Below, in pieces: positions 16,604 through 25,515 of a stretch of 64,000 nt of DNA. How positions within the stretch are numbered: the stretch's first letter is position 1; each line of letters opens with the position of its first letter. The notes under the pieces were generated by a model that worked only from the letters and a program-made list of their open reading frames with translations, had not been told where the DNA came from and did not search any database. Position numbers and translations under genes: made by a program. This stretch comes from JACVRW01 sp963739095 (GTDB lineage: Bacteria > Actinomycetota > Thermoleophilia > Solirubrobacterales > Thermoleophilaceae), in contig CAVTZF010000032.1 of the NCBI GenBank assembly GCA_963739095.1, positions 1 to 64,000 on the forward strand. Direction: 5' to 3'.

Positions 16604-18002
16604 GGTCCTGAGAAGCCTCGAGCAGGTCTTCGAAGCTGCACAGCTTCACGCGCGGGCGGCCGTGCGGCTCGCCGGCGGACTTCTCGGCGCGGTCGATCGC
16701 CTGCCAGCCCGCGTACGACACGGCCTCGGGCTGGCGCTCGGCGATCAGAGCGTCGAGCGAATCCCGGTCGGGATCGGCAGGTGCCGGAATCCGCCCGGCA
16801 TCGAGGTCCTCGAGCAGCATGTCGACGGTCTCCTGCGCGTCGCGCTTGTTGGTGCCGATGATCCCCGTGGGGCCGCGCTTGATCCAGCCCACGACGTACT
16901 GGCCGGGCACCACACCGTCCTCACCGAGGACGCGACCGCCGTCGTTCGGGATGACCGCGCGGCGCTCGTCGAACGGCAGGCCCTCGACCGGGGTCCCGCG
17001 GTATCCGATCGAGCGGAAGACGAGCCCGCACTCGATCTCCTCGGTCGTTGGCCCGGCCACCGGCCGCAGCGCACCCTCGTCATCGACCGTCAGCTCGTTG
17101 TGGCAGATGCGGATGCCCTCGACCCGCTCCGAGCCGAGGATCTCGACAGGCGAGACGAGGAAGCGGAGCACGATCCGGCGGCGTTTGCCCTCGGGCACGC
17201 GCTTCGAGTACTCGTGCAGGATCCGCACGTTCTTCTTGGCCGTGGCGTGCGCCGTCTCCGACTCGATGAACGCGCGCGAGAGCGGATCGAGCTCGGCGTC
17301 GCCCGGGTCGACGATCACGTCCGCGTCGGTCATGTCGCCCAGCTCGAGCAGCTCCGGGTTCGTGAAGGCAGCCTGCGCCGGGCCGCGCCGGCCGAGCACG
17401 ACGATCTCGTGGACGTTCGACTCGGCCAGGACCTCGAGCGCGTGGTCTGCGACGTCCGTGGCGGCGAGTTCCTCGCGCGTGAGTGCGAGCATGCGGGCCA
17501 CGTCGGCCGCCACGTTCCCGTTGCCCACCACGACCGCCCGCTCGGCGGAGAGGTCGAACTCGAGGTCCTTGTAGTCGGGGTGGCCGTTGTACCAGGCGAC
17601 GAACTCGGTGGCCGCCCAGCTCCCCGGAAGGTCCTCCCCGGCAATGCCCATGCGCCGGTCGGTCTGCGCACCGACGGCGTACATGACCGCGTGGTAGCGG
17701 CTCGTGAGGTCGGCGTGGCTCAGATCGCGGCCGAGCTCGACGTTGCCGTAGAAGCGGAACTCGGGGTGCTCTGCCGTCTTCTCGTAGACGCGCGAGACCG
17801 CCTTGATGTTCGGATGGTCCGGCGCAACTCCCCCGCGCACGAGGCCCCAGGGCGTCGGCAGCCGGTCGAAGACGTCCACCTGGACCGCGAGATCGGGGTG
17901 CGACTTGCACTTCAGCAGGTGTCCGGCCGCGTAGAAGCCCGACGGCCCGGAGCCGACGATCGCTACGCGAAGCGGATTCTCGGGGGTGCCGATTGCTGCC
18001 AT
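16587..18002 (-). CDS. fprA: Ferredoxin/flavodoxin-NADP+ reductase, FprA type
   Basis: FAD-dependent enzyme passing electrons between NADPH and ferredoxin, homologous to mycobacterial FprA and mitochondrial adrenodoxin reductase. The 471-aa protein has the FAD motif VGSGPSGFYAAG near the N-terminus, the family block PTPWGLVRGGVAPDHPNIK, a central NADPH-binding motif VVGNGNVAADVARML, and the late block GWIKRGPTGIIGTNK. It is slightly longer than FprA's usual about 456 aa. It converges on and overlaps chdC. Its partner ferredoxin is not in the window. Confidence 0.92.
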   Translation of the reverse strand: MAAIGTPENPLRVAIVGSGPSGFYAAGHLLKCKSHPDLAVQVDVFDRLPTPWGLVRGGVAPDHPNIKAVSRVYEKTAEHPEFRFYGNVELGRDLSHADLTSRYHAVMYAVGAQTDRRMGIAGEDLPGSWAATEFVAWYNGHPDYKDLEFDLSAERAVVVGNGNVAADVARMLALTREELAATDVADHALEVLAESNVHEIVVLGRRGPAQAAFTNPELLELGDMTDADVIVDPGDAELDPLSRAFIESETAHATAKKNVRILHEYSKRVPEGKRRRIVLRFLVSPVEILGSERVEGIRICHNELTVDDEGALRPVAGPTTEEIECGLVFRSIGYRGTPVEGLPFDERRAVIPNDGGRVLGEDGVVPGQYVVGWIKRGPTGIIGTNKRDAQETVDMLLEDLDAGRIPAPADPDRDSLDALIAERQPEAVSYAGWQAIDRAEKSAGEPHGRPRVKLCSFEDLLEASQDPTPAR

Positions 18003-18050
18003 GAGTCCTCCAGCCGGGGCCGGGCGGCGAGCCGCCCCGACCTGGCGACT

Positions 18051-19031
18051 TTAGCGACCGGCGGGTGGCGCGGCGGGAGGCTGCCCGTCGTCCTCGTCGC
18101 CCATGACGAGGTCGATGGCGGAGACGGTCTCGACCGAGCGGACCACGATGGGGTCGTCTGCGGGCGCCTCTTCGGCGACCGGCCGCGGCTCCTCGACGGA
18201 CTGCTCCTCGGCGACGTCGGGCTGCGCGTCCTCGCGCATGATCGGCTGGAAGGGGGTGAGCGGATCGGCGGGAGCGGGCGCCGCGGGCTCGGGCTCCACG
18301 ACCACCTCGGGCTCGGGCTGCTCGATCACGACGGGTGCCTCGACCACGGGGACCGGCTCGTCGACCACGACGGGCGCTTCGTCCACGACGACCGGCTCGT
18401 CGACCACGACGGGCGCTTCATCCACGACGACCGGCTCGTCAACCACGACCGGCTCCTCGACCGCAACGGCCTCCTGGACCTCCGGCAGCGTCACCGTCGG
18501 TCCGCTGAGCCCAGCCGGCACGATCGGCGCGCTGGCGACAGGCCTTGGGGTCATCGGCGGCCCCGGCTCGGGCGACGCGTTCGCGTCGACCACGATCGTG
18601 CCGCCGGCCATGTCACCGAGGCGCTGGCGGCGCTTGCCGGACGCGACCATCACGACCAGGCCGACCAGGTAGAGGGCGATCCCGTCGACGACCCGCAGGA
18701 CCGTGCGCACGGCGATCTCGCGCATGCCGGCCTCGCCGCCGTCCGCGCGCACGACGCGCAGCTTCATCACGCGCTTGCCGAGCGTCTGCCCGCCACTCGA
18801 TTCGCAGGCGAAGTAGTAGTAGAGCGCCCACGCCAGGGTGATCAGGTACAGGCCGGAGCCGACCTCATCCCGAGCAGAGCCGCTCCCGCTCGGAAGCGCG
18901 TCGGCCGCGAACAGGATCAGGGCCGCGCCGGCGGCCACGATGACCAGGTCGATGAGGGCGGCGAGCACACGACGGTTGTCGAGCTGCGGGCCGGTGGTGG
19001 ACAGGGCGGAGGCGTGGGCGATCGCGTTCAT
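18051..19031 (-). CDS. RDD-family membrane protein with Val/Pro/Asp/Glu-rich repeat tail
   Basis: Integral membrane protein, 326 aa. The N-terminal half (about 18-150) is an RDD domain: two or three hydrophobic segments, LIDLVIVAAG, the family block GQTLGKRVMKLRVV, and RQRLGDMAGGTIVV. The C-terminal half is a low-complexity acidic tail made of units such as PVVVDEAPVVVDEP, produced by a 39-base tandem repeat in the DNA. RDD proteins are often linked to ion or solute transport but this one cannot be assigned. The tail is probably extended and cytoplasmic or wall-facing. It is divergent from the Ppx gene. Confidence 0.85.
   Translation of the reverse strand: MNAIAHASALSTTGPQLDNRRVLAALIDLVIVAAGAALILFAADALPSGSGSARDEVGSGLYLITLAWALYYYFACESSGGQTLGKRVMKLRVVRADGGEAGMREIAVRTVLRVVDGIALYLVGLVVMVASGKRRQRLGDMAGGTIVVDANASPEPGPPMTPRPVASAPIVPAGLSGPTVTLPEVQEAVAVEEPVVVDEPVVVDEAPVVVDEPVVVDEAPVVVDEPVPVVEAPVVIEQPEPEVVVEPEPAAPAPADPLTPFQPIMREDAQPDVAEEQSVEEPRPVAEEAPADDPIVVRSVETVSAIDLVMGDEDDGQPPAAPPAGR
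18355..18450 (-). repeat. 39-bp tandem repeat in RDD gene (2.5 units)
   Basis: Two units of 39 bases (18355-18393 and 18394-18432) differ by one base, and a partial third unit follows to about 18450. Each unit encodes 13 residues of the VVVDE-rich tail. Because the unit is a multiple of three, copy-number change would keep the frame. Confidence 0.85.
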
Positions 19032-19112
19032 TTAGGTCTGAATCGGCATCCCGCGCGCCCGCATTAGGCCTGCACGCAGCGACTTGGACGCCGCCCGAGC
19101 CGCGCAGCGGCG

Positions 19113-20639
19113 ATGATGGCGCGCGTGGAACGCCTCGCGGTCGTCGACATGGGCTCGAACTCCTGGCGCCTCGTCGTGTTCGGCTACCAGCCCGGCACGC
19201 CCTGGTGGAGCCTCGTCGACGAGATCCGCGAGGCGGTGCGGATCAGTGCAGGGATGGTCGAGCGGAGCGACCCGTTGCGTCCCGAGCGCGTCGAGCTCGC
19301 GCTGCACACCGCGGCGGTGTTCTCGGCCTTCTGCCGGGCCCGCGGCATCGACCGCATCGAGGCCGTCGCGACGAGCGCCATCCGCGACGCGGCGAACGGG
19401 CCCGAGCTGCTCGACCGCATCCGCGACCAGAAGGGCCTGGCCGCGCGCGTGATCAGCGGCAACGACGAGGCGCGCTACGGCTGGCTCGCGATCGCCAACT
19501 CGACCACCATCGAGGACGGCTTCGGCCTCGACATGGGCGGCGGCAGCATCCAGACGCTGGGGCTGGAGGGGCGCCGGCTCCGCACCTCCGCATCCCTGCC
19601 GCTCGGCTCGGTGCGGGTGAGCGAAGAGTTCCTGCCCGGTGAGAAGGCAACGCCGAAGGGCATGCGGGCGCTGCGCGAGCGGGCGGCGGCCGACCTCCGG
19701 GAGCTTGGCTGGTGGAGCGGCGGCGGGCGCCTCGTGGGGATCGGAGGGACGATCCGCAACCTCGCGGCCGCGGCCATGAAGCGGCTCGACCTCCCGGACA
19801 TCGACGTCCAGGGCTTCGCGCTCACGCGCGACGCGGTCGAGGAGCTGATCGAGGAGCTGGCCGAGCGGCCCGCCTCGAAGCGCGGCGGCGTCAGGGGCAT
19901 CAAGCCGGATCGCGGCGACGTCATCCTTGGCGGGGCGCTCGTGCTCGCCGCGACGCTCGAGGCGGGCGGCTTCGACGCGGTCGAGGTCACCGAGGCGGGC
20001 CTGCGTGAGGGGATCTTCTTCGAGCGGCTGCTGGGGACGCGCGAGCTGTTCATGGACGTTCGGCAGGAGTCGGTCGAGAACCTCGCCCACCGCTTCGACA
20101 CCGACCAGGACCACGTGAATCACGTCGCGCGGCTGTCGCTCGCCATGTTCGACGGCCTCGCGGCGGCGGGCCTGCACGACCTCGGCGATGCCGATCGCGA
20201 GCTGCTCTGGGCGGCCTGCATCCTCCACGACATCGGCACGGCGATCGACTACGACGACCACCACCGCCACTCGCAGTACCTGATCCTGAATGCGGGCCTG
20301 CCGGGCTACAGCCCGCGCGAGCTGGTCCTGATCGGCCTGATCGCCCGCTACCACCGCAAGGGCGAGCCGGACGCCTCGCAGCTGGGCGACCTCGCCGAGC
20401 CGGGCGACGTGGAACGGCTCAGGATCCTCTCCGGCGTGATCAGGCTCGCCGAGCAGCTCGAGCGCGGCCGCGATCGCTCGATCCGGGCGGTGAGTGTCGG
20501 CACGGCCAACGGCACCGTCGAGCTGCAGGCGTCGACCGCTCCAGACGGCGATCCGAGCGTCCCGATCTGGGCGGCGCGCCAGAGCTCCGGTCTGCTCGCC
20601 GAGGCGGTCGGCCGGCCCGTCGAGATCCAGACGCGATGA
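19113..20639 (+). CDS. Ppx/GppA phosphatase with C-terminal HD domain
   Basis: Exopolyphosphatase/guanosine-pentaphosphate phosphohydrolase family, cytoplasmic, 508 aa. The actin-like ATPase fold starts with VDMGSNSWRL (about 10-19) and has the second phosphate motif GLDMGGGSIQ. From about residue 320 an HD domain follows with HDIGTAIDYDDHH, as in long Ppx enzymes. It would degrade polyphosphate or pppGpp. ATG 19113 and ATG 19116 are both possible. Its TGA overlaps the ATG of the acyl-CoA synthetase (ATGA at 20636-20639), so translation of the two is probably coupled. Confidence 0.9.
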   Translation: MMARVERLAVVDMGSNSWRLVVFGYQPGTPWWSLVDEIREAVRISAGMVERSDPLRPERVELALHTAAVFSAFCRARGIDRIEAVATSAIRDAANGPELLDRIRDQKGLAARVISGNDEARYGWLAIANSTTIEDGFGLDMGGGSIQTLGLEGRRLRTSASLPLGSVRVSEEFLPGEKATPKGMRALRERAAADLRELGWWSGGGRLVGIGGTIRNLAAAAMKRLDLPDIDVQGFALTRDAVEELIEELAERPASKRGGVRGIKPDRGDVILGGALVLAATLEAGGFDAVEVTEAGLREGIFFERLLGTRELFMDVRQESVENLAHRFDTDQDHVNHVARLSLAMFDGLAAAGLHDLGDADRELLWAACILHDIGTAIDYDDHHRHSQYLILNAGLPGYSPRELVLIGLIARYHRKGEPDASQLGDLAEPGDVERLRILSGVIRLAEQLERGRDRSIRAVSVGTANGTVELQASTAPDGDPSVPIWAARQSSGLLAEAVGRPVEIQTR

Positions 20640-22153
20640 CGGAGCGGGGCTGGACGAGCCTCTCCCCCGTCCGCTTCCTGCTCCGCTCGCGCGACGTGTT
20701 CGCTGACCGCATCGCCGTGACGCACGCCGGAGCGAGCGTGACCTACGCGGAGTTCGGCGAGCGGGTGGAGCGCCTCGCGGGCGTCCTCCGCGACCGAGGT
20801 GTGCGCGAGGGCGACCGGGTCGCGGCCGTCGCCGAGAACGTCCCCGGCCTGCTCGAGCTGCACTACGCGGCGGCCGGTTCCGGAGCGGTGATCGTGCCGG
20901 TCAACTTCCGGCTCGGGCCGACGGAGCTCGGGCTGATCTTCGCGGACAGCGAGCCGGCACTGGTGCTCGCGGACGAGCAGTACCGCGGGGCCCTGCCACA
21001 GGCGGCGGAGGTCCTACCGGCGTCGGGCAGCGAATACGAGCAGCTGCTCGCTTCAGCCACCCCGCGTGCGATCGCGGCGCCGGAGGACGAGATGACGCTG
21101 CTGTCGATCAATTACACGAGCGGCACGACCGGCAAGCCGAAGGGCGTGATGTACACCCATCGCGGCGCGTACCTGCACTCGCTCGGAGTCGTCGGCGAGG
21201 CCCGGCTCGGCAACGCGGCGCGCTACCTCTGGACGCTGCCGATGTTCCACTGCCACGGCTGGGCGTTCATCTGGGCCGTGACGGCGGTGGGCGCGCGGCA
21301 CGTCTGCCTGCCGCGCCCCGATCCGCAGGCCGCCTGGGAGCTGATCGCCGCCGAGGGGATCTCGCACCTGTGCGGCGCGCCGACAGTGCTGATCGGCCTG
21401 CTCGGCCACGAGCTCGCGCACGAACGGCCGATCGAGGTCTTCACCGGCGGCGCGGCGCCGACGCCGGCGATGCTCGAGCGCTGCGAGACGCTCGGCTGGA
21501 ACGTGACGCACCTGTACGGGCTGACCGAGACCTACGGGCCGCAGGTGATCTGCGAATGGCTCCCCGAGTGGGACGAGCTGCCCGCGCCGCGACGCGCGTC
21601 GATCAAGGCCCGCCAGGGCGTGGCGACGATGGTCTCCGAGCTGCTGCGCGTGGTCGACGGGGACATGACCGACCTGCCGCGGGACGGCGAGACGCTCGGC
21701 GAGGTCGTGATGCGCGGCAACAACGTCACGACCGGTTACTACCGCGACGAGGAGGCCACGAGCGCTGCGTTCACGGACGGCTGGTTCCACACCGGCGACC
21801 TCGCCGTGATGCACCCCGACGGCTACGTGGAGCTGCGCGACCGCGCCAAGGACATCATCGTCTCGGGCGGCGAGAACATCTCGACGATCGAGATCGAGGC
21901 GACGCTGACCGCCCACCCGGCCGTCGAGGAGGCCGCCGTGATCGGGATCGCCGACGAGCGCTGGGGCGAGCGCCCGTGCGCGTTCGTGACGCTGCGTCCC
22001 GGCGCGGAGGCCGACGCGGGCGCCCTGCGCGACTTCGTGCGCGAGCGCATCGCGGGCTTCAAGGTCCCGGACCGGGTCGAGTTCCGCACCGATTTCCCGC
22101 GCACCGCGACCGGCAAGATCCAGAAGTTCGTACTGCGCGACGAGGCCGGTTAG
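20636..22153 (+). CDS. AMP-forming acyl-CoA synthetase
   Basis: ATP-dependent ligase that activates a carboxylic acid as acyl-AMP and then acyl-CoA; 505 aa, typical of the adenylate-forming family. The P-loop-like motif YTSGTTGKPKG is at 160-170, the adenine motif is HLYGLTETYGP, the hinge region is GWFHTGDLAVMHPDGYVELRDR, and the late catalytic lysine is in TATGKIQKF. It resembles medium-chain/fatty-acid or 3-(methylthio)propionyl-CoA ligases, but chain length cannot be set. It overlaps the Ppx gene by four bases. Its stop codon shares bases with the stop of the convergent FAH-family gene (TTAG at 22150-22153). Confidence 0.92.
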   Translation: MTERGWTSLSPVRFLLRSRDVFADRIAVTHAGASVTYAEFGERVERLAGVLRDRGVREGDRVAAVAENVPGLLELHYAAAGSGAVIVPVNFRLGPTELGLIFADSEPALVLADEQYRGALPQAAEVLPASGSEYEQLLASATPRAIAAPEDEMTLLSINYTSGTTGKPKGVMYTHRGAYLHSLGVVGEARLGNAARYLWTLPMFHCHGWAFIWAVTAVGARHVCLPRPDPQAAWELIAAEGISHLCGAPTVLIGLLGHELAHERPIEVFTGGAAPTPAMLERCETLGWNVTHLYGLTETYGPQVICEWLPEWDELPAPRRASIKARQGVATMVSELLRVVDGDMTDLPRDGETLGEVVMRGNNVTTGYYRDEEATSAAFTDGWFHTGDLAVMHPDGYVELRDRAKDIIVSGGENISTIEIEATLTAHPAVEEAAVIGIADERWGERPCAFVTLRPGAEADAGALRDFVRERIAGFKVPDRVEFRTDFPRTATGKIQKFVLRDEAG

Positions 22154-22959
22154 GCGAGCGTCGTCTCGAGCACGCCGAGCCGCTCGGCGCTGATCACGAC
22201 CTCGTCGCCGGGGGCGAGCCACACGCGCGGGTCGCGCAGGCTGCCTACACCGGCCGGCGTGCCGGTCGAGACGATGTCACCCGGCTCGAGCGTCATCAGC
22301 ATCGACAGGTAGGCGACGAGAGCCGGGATCGAGTGGACCAGGTCCGCGGTCGTGCCCTCCTGCATCAGCTCGCCGTTCAGGCGCAGGTCGAACTCGATCG
22401 CATCAGGCGGGCCGGCCTCGTCGGGCGTCACGAGCGCAGGCCCGCACGGCGCCGAGCCGTCGAAGACCTTGCCCGGCATCCACTGAGGGGTCTTGAACTG
22501 GTAGTCGCGCGCCGACAGGTCGTTCAGCAGCGTGTAGCCCGCGATGTGGTCGAGCGCATCCGCCTCGGCGACGTCCTTTGCGCGCCGCCCGATCACGAAC
22601 GCGACCTCCGCCTCGTAGTCGACGCGGCTCCACTCGGGCAGCTTCACGGTCGCACCGGGTGGCGCGAGCGCGTTCTGGAACTTGGCGAAGAAGGTCGGCA
22701 CCTCGGGCGCCTCCTTGCCCTGCTCCTCCGCGTGCGCGCGGTAGTTCTGACCGATGCAGACGATCTTGCCGGGGCTCGCGAGCGGGGTCAGCAGCGTCAA
22801 CGCCTCGACCGGGACCCCGTCCGAGTCCGGGGGCTCGGCGGAGCCGAGCGCCCCTTCCGCCACCAGCGCGTCGAGGCTGCAGTCGAACGCGTAGGCGCGC
22901 CCGTCGCGCAGCAGCGCGGCGTTTGGGCCGTCGTCTCCGAGGATGCTCACATAGCGCAT
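22150..22959 (-). CDS. Fumarylacetoacetate hydrolase (FAH) family protein
   Basis: Metal-dependent hydrolase/decarboxylase/isomerase of 269 aa used in aromatic-ring or dicarbonyl degradation. Start ATG 22959 (MRYVSIL); the longer frame beyond this is antisense to the ABC1 gene and is rejected. Family marks are CIGQNYRAHAEE, the paired metal-binding glutamates in DYEAEVAFVIG, NDLSARDYQ and the terminal GDIVSTGTPAGVG. It may act on an acylpyruvate or oxo-diacid. Divergent from the ABC1 kinase with about 30 bases between start codons. Confidence 0.9.
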   Translation of the reverse strand: MRYVSILGDDGPNAALLRDGRAYAFDCSLDALVAEGALGSAEPPDSDGVPVEALTLLTPLASPGKIVCIGQNYRAHAEEQGKEAPEVPTFFAKFQNALAPPGATVKLPEWSRVDYEAEVAFVIGRRAKDVAEADALDHIAGYTLLNDLSARDYQFKTPQWMPGKVFDGSAPCGPALVTPDEAGPPDAIEFDLRLNGELMQEGTTADLVHSIPALVAYLSMLMTLEPGDIVSTGTPAGVGSLRDPRVWLAPGDEVVISAERLGVLETTLA

Positions 22960-22989
22960 TGGCCGGGAGCCTATGCGTACCCTGGAGCG

Positions 22990-24372
22990 ATGCCCAAGGA
23001 CCTTCCCACCGGCAGGGTGCGCCGAGCAGCGAAGGTCGGAAGGCTGGCGGGCTCGCAGACCGCGAAGGGGTACGCCACCAAGGCCGCGAACCTGACCCGC
23101 GGCGAGGAGGGCCGGCGCGACGCGGCGGAGCGCCGTCAGATCGAGGCGGCCGAGCAGATCTTCGACGTGCTCGGGCAGATGAAGGGCGCGGCGATGAAGG
23201 TCGGCCAGGTCGCCTCCTTCATCGACACGGGCGCCTTCCCGCCCGAGTTCCAGGAGCGCATCCAAGGGAAGCTGGCGGAGCTGCGTGACGCCGCGCCGCG
23301 CGTGCCCTTCGAGAAGATGCGCAAGGTCGTCGAGTCGGACCTCGGCGAGAAGCTCGGCGACGTCTTCGCCGAGTTCGACGAGGACGCCGTCGCCGCAGCG
23401 TCGATCGGGCAGGTCTATCGCGCGCGCCTGCACGACGGCCGCGACGTCGCCGTCAAGGTGCAGTACCCGGGCGTTGCAAATGCCGTGCGCGCCGACCTCC
23501 AGAATCTCGGGCTGATCATGCGCGTCGCAAAGCGGATCGCGCCCGGCATGGACGCCAAGGCGATGACGGCTGAGATCCGCGAGCGGCTCACCGACGAGCT
23601 CGACTACGAGCACGAGGCGCAGCAGCACCGCGCCTTCGCGCGCAGCTGGCGAAACCACCCGTTCATCTACATCCCCGGCGTCGTGACGGAGCTCTGCACG
23701 GAGCACGTGCTCGTGACCGAGTGGGTCGACGGCATCGGCTTCGAGGAGGTGAAGGAGCTCGACCGGGCGACGCGCGACCGCTTCGGGGAGATCGTCTTCC
23801 GCTTCTTCTTCGGCTCGCTCTACCGCAACGGGCACTTCTCCGGCGACCCGCACCCCGGCAACTACCGGCTCATGCCGGACGGCCGCGTGGCGTTCATCGA
23901 CTTCGGGATGACGAAGCGCGTCCGGCGTGAGGACCTCGACGCTGAGATCGCCGCCATCGGCGCCGCGATGGACGGCGACGCCGAGGAGCTCCACCGCCGG
24001 CTCGCAGGCATGGGCTTCTTCGATCCCGACGACGAGAAGGTCACGCCCGAGGCCGTGTTCGAGCACTTCCACGACGTCACGTCGTGGTACATCGAGGACC
24101 GGGAGGTCACGATCGACCGTGCGCTCGTGACCCAGGTGCTGATCGACTTCGGCGATCCGCGCTCGCGCCACTGGCAGCTGATGAAGCGCGAGACGATGCC
24201 GCCCCAGGCGATGCTGGCACGGCGCATGGAGGCGCTCACGCTCGGCGTCCTCGGTCAGCTCGGCGCGACCGCGAACTGGCACCGGATCGCGCGCGAGTGG
24301 CTCTTCGGCGACCCGCCCTCGACCGAGCTCGGCTCCCTCGAGCACCCCTTCCACGAACGGGCGGCGGCGTAG
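22990..24372 (+). CDS. ABC1/UbiB (AarF) family kinase-like protein
   Basis: Atypical protein-kinase-like ATPase of 460 aa. It has the ABC1-specific KxGQ motif in QMKGAAMKVGQ, an Ala-rich nucleotide loop AAASIGQVYRA, the kinase lysine in VAVKVQYPG, the catalytic-loop block GDPHPGNY, and the DFG-equivalent FIDFGM. Family members support isoprenoid-quinone metabolism or membrane-lipid handling. The ATG at 22990 follows a GGAGCG sequence. The next gene starts two bases after its stop, so they are probably one transcript. Confidence 0.9.
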   Translation: MPKDLPTGRVRRAAKVGRLAGSQTAKGYATKAANLTRGEEGRRDAAERRQIEAAEQIFDVLGQMKGAAMKVGQVASFIDTGAFPPEFQERIQGKLAELRDAAPRVPFEKMRKVVESDLGEKLGDVFAEFDEDAVAAASIGQVYRARLHDGRDVAVKVQYPGVANAVRADLQNLGLIMRVAKRIAPGMDAKAMTAEIRERLTDELDYEHEAQQHRAFARSWRNHPFIYIPGVVTELCTEHVLVTEWVDGIGFEEVKELDRATRDRFGEIVFRFFFGSLYRNGHFSGDPHPGNYRLMPDGRVAFIDFGMTKRVRREDLDAEIAAIGAAMDGDAEELHRRLAGMGFFDPDDEKVTPEAVFEHFHDVTSWYIEDREVTIDRALVTQVLIDFGDPRSRHWQLMKRETMPPQAMLARRMEALTLGVLGQLGATANWHRIAREWLFGDPPSTELGSLEHPFHERAAA

Positions 24373-24374
24373 CG

Positions 24375-25049
24375 ATGCCCCCGCGACCGAGCGCTGGGTC
24401 GCGCACGCGACCCGTGGCCGCCACGCCCAAGGCCGTTGCGACGCTGCGCGACGGCGATTCGGTGATGGCGCGCCTGATCGACGAGCACGGCGCGCTCGTC
24501 CGGCGTGAGCTGAAGCAGGAGAAGGACGAGCCGCGCGGCGACGCCTACGGCGCCCTGCTCCGCTCGATCGTCGGCCAGCAGCTGTCGACAAAGGCTGCCG
24601 CCACGATCTACGGCCGCATGCTCGAGCTGTTCGGCGGGCACGCGCCGACGCCGCGTCAGCTGCTCGAGATCGATCCCGAGCTCATCCGGGCTGCTGGACT
24701 GTCATACGCGAAGATCGCCTACCTGCGCGACCTCGCGCTGCACGTCGAGGAGGGCCGCGTCGACCTCGAGCACCTGCCGGAGCTCTCCGACGAGGAGGTC
24801 ACCGCGCAGCTCACGGACATCAAGGGCCTCGGCCAGTGGACCGCCGACATGTTCCTGATGTTCCACCTGCGCCGGCCGGACATCCTGCCGGTCGGCGACC
24901 AGGGCATCAGGCGGGCAGTGCAGGTCGAGTACCGGCTGCGCAAGCTGCCCGACGCGAAGCGACTCGAGAAGATCGCGCGCCCGTGGCGGCCCTACAGGAC
25001 GCTGGCGTGCCTGTACCTGTGGAGCTCGCTGGACAACAAGCCCGGATGA
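24375..25049 (+). CDS. DNA-3-methyladenine glycosylase, AlkA type (HhH-GPD)
   Basis: Base-excision-repair glycosylase that removes alkylated purines, 224 aa. It shows the helix-hairpin-helix and following region DIKGLGQWTADMF and the catalytic aspartate in PVGDQGIRRAV, as expected for HhH-GPD glycosylases. Upstream, RSIVGQQLSTKAA is the usual first conserved block. It lacks the extra N-terminal domain of E. coli AlkA and is closer to short AlkA/Mag-like enzymes. It follows the ABC1 gene by two bases and ends before a strong hairpin. Confidence 0.9.
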   Translation: MPPRPSAGSRTRPVAATPKAVATLRDGDSVMARLIDEHGALVRRELKQEKDEPRGDAYGALLRSIVGQQLSTKAAATIYGRMLELFGGHAPTPRQLLEIDPELIRAAGLSYAKIAYLRDLALHVEEGRVDLEHLPELSDEEVTAQLTDIKGLGQWTADMFLMFHLRRPDILPVGDQGIRRAVQVEYRLRKLPDAKRLEKIARPWRPYRTLACLYLWSSLDNKPG

Positions 25050-25052
25050 CAG

Positions 25053-25072
25053 CCGGGGGCTCACGCCCCCGG
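25053..25072. terminator. Bidirectional hairpin between alkA-like gene and erpA
   Basis: CCGGGGGC (25053-25060) and GCCCCCGG (25065-25072) form a perfect 8-bp stem with a TCAC loop. It lies three bases after the glycosylase stop and between two converging genes. No T tract follows. Confidence 0.5.
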
Positions 25073-25113
25073 ACCCCCGGCGGCGCACCCTGGCCCCGGC
25101 GGGACGAGCCCTG

Positions 25114-25470
25114 TTAGACGGTGGTGCCGCAGCTCGGCTCTTCGTCCGCAACCCGGAACGAGGAGCCGCAACCGCAGGAGGCCACCACGTTCGGGTTCGA
25201 AACCTCGAAGCCCGAGCCCTGGAAGCTCTCCGTGAAGTCGACGGTCGAGCCGTCGACGTAGCGCAGGCTCGCCGGGTCGACCAGCACGCGGATGCCGGAG
25301 GCGTCGAAGACGTGGTCGTCGTCGCGGCGCTCGTCGAGGGCCAGCGCGTATTGGAATCCGGAGCAACCGCCTCCGCGAACACCAACCCTCAGGCCGATGT
25401 CGCCCGCGGCTCCCTGCCCTTCCATGAACTGGTTGACCTTCTCGGCGGCGATGTCGGTGACCTGGACCAT
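25114..25470 (-). CDS. erpA: Iron-sulfur cluster insertion/carrier protein (ErpA/IscA/HesB family)
   Basis: A-type carrier that accepts Fe-S clusters and hands them to apo-enzymes; 118 aa. The three cluster-binding cysteines are C36 (GGGCSGF), C99 and C101 (SCGCGSSF). Start ATG 25470; the upstream in-frame extension runs antisense over bolA and is rejected. A perfect TATAAT lies 10 bases upstream on the same strand, so the message is probably leaderless. It is divergent from a BolA-glutaredoxin pair with related function. Confidence 0.92.
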   Translation of the reverse strand: MVQVTDIAAEKVNQFMEGQGAAGDIGLRVGVRGGGCSGFQYALALDERRDDDHVFDASGIRVLVDPASLRYVDGSTVDFTESFQGSGFEVSNPNVVASCGCGSSFRVADEEPSCGTTV

Positions 25471-25479
25471 CGAGCATCG

Positions 25480-25485
25480 ATTATA
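25480..25485 (-). promoter_or_regulatory. Consensus -10 element for erpA
   Basis: On the minus strand positions 25485 to 25480 read TATAAT, an exact -10 consensus in an otherwise GC-rich region. The erpA start is 25470, so transcription would begin within a few bases of the start codon. No convincing -35 is present at the usual spacing. Confidence 0.6.
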
Positions 25486-25515
25486 TCGGCGAAGCCGTCG
25501 ATACCCTGGAGGGCG

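Noticed and set aside
18355..18450. CRISPR-like repeats
   Set aside because: Contiguous in-frame repeats without spacers, inside a coding gene.
22960..24591. Extension of the FAH-family frame beyond 22959 (813 codons in all)
   Set aside because: The extra part is antisense to the ABC1 kinase; ATG 22959 gives the normal family length.
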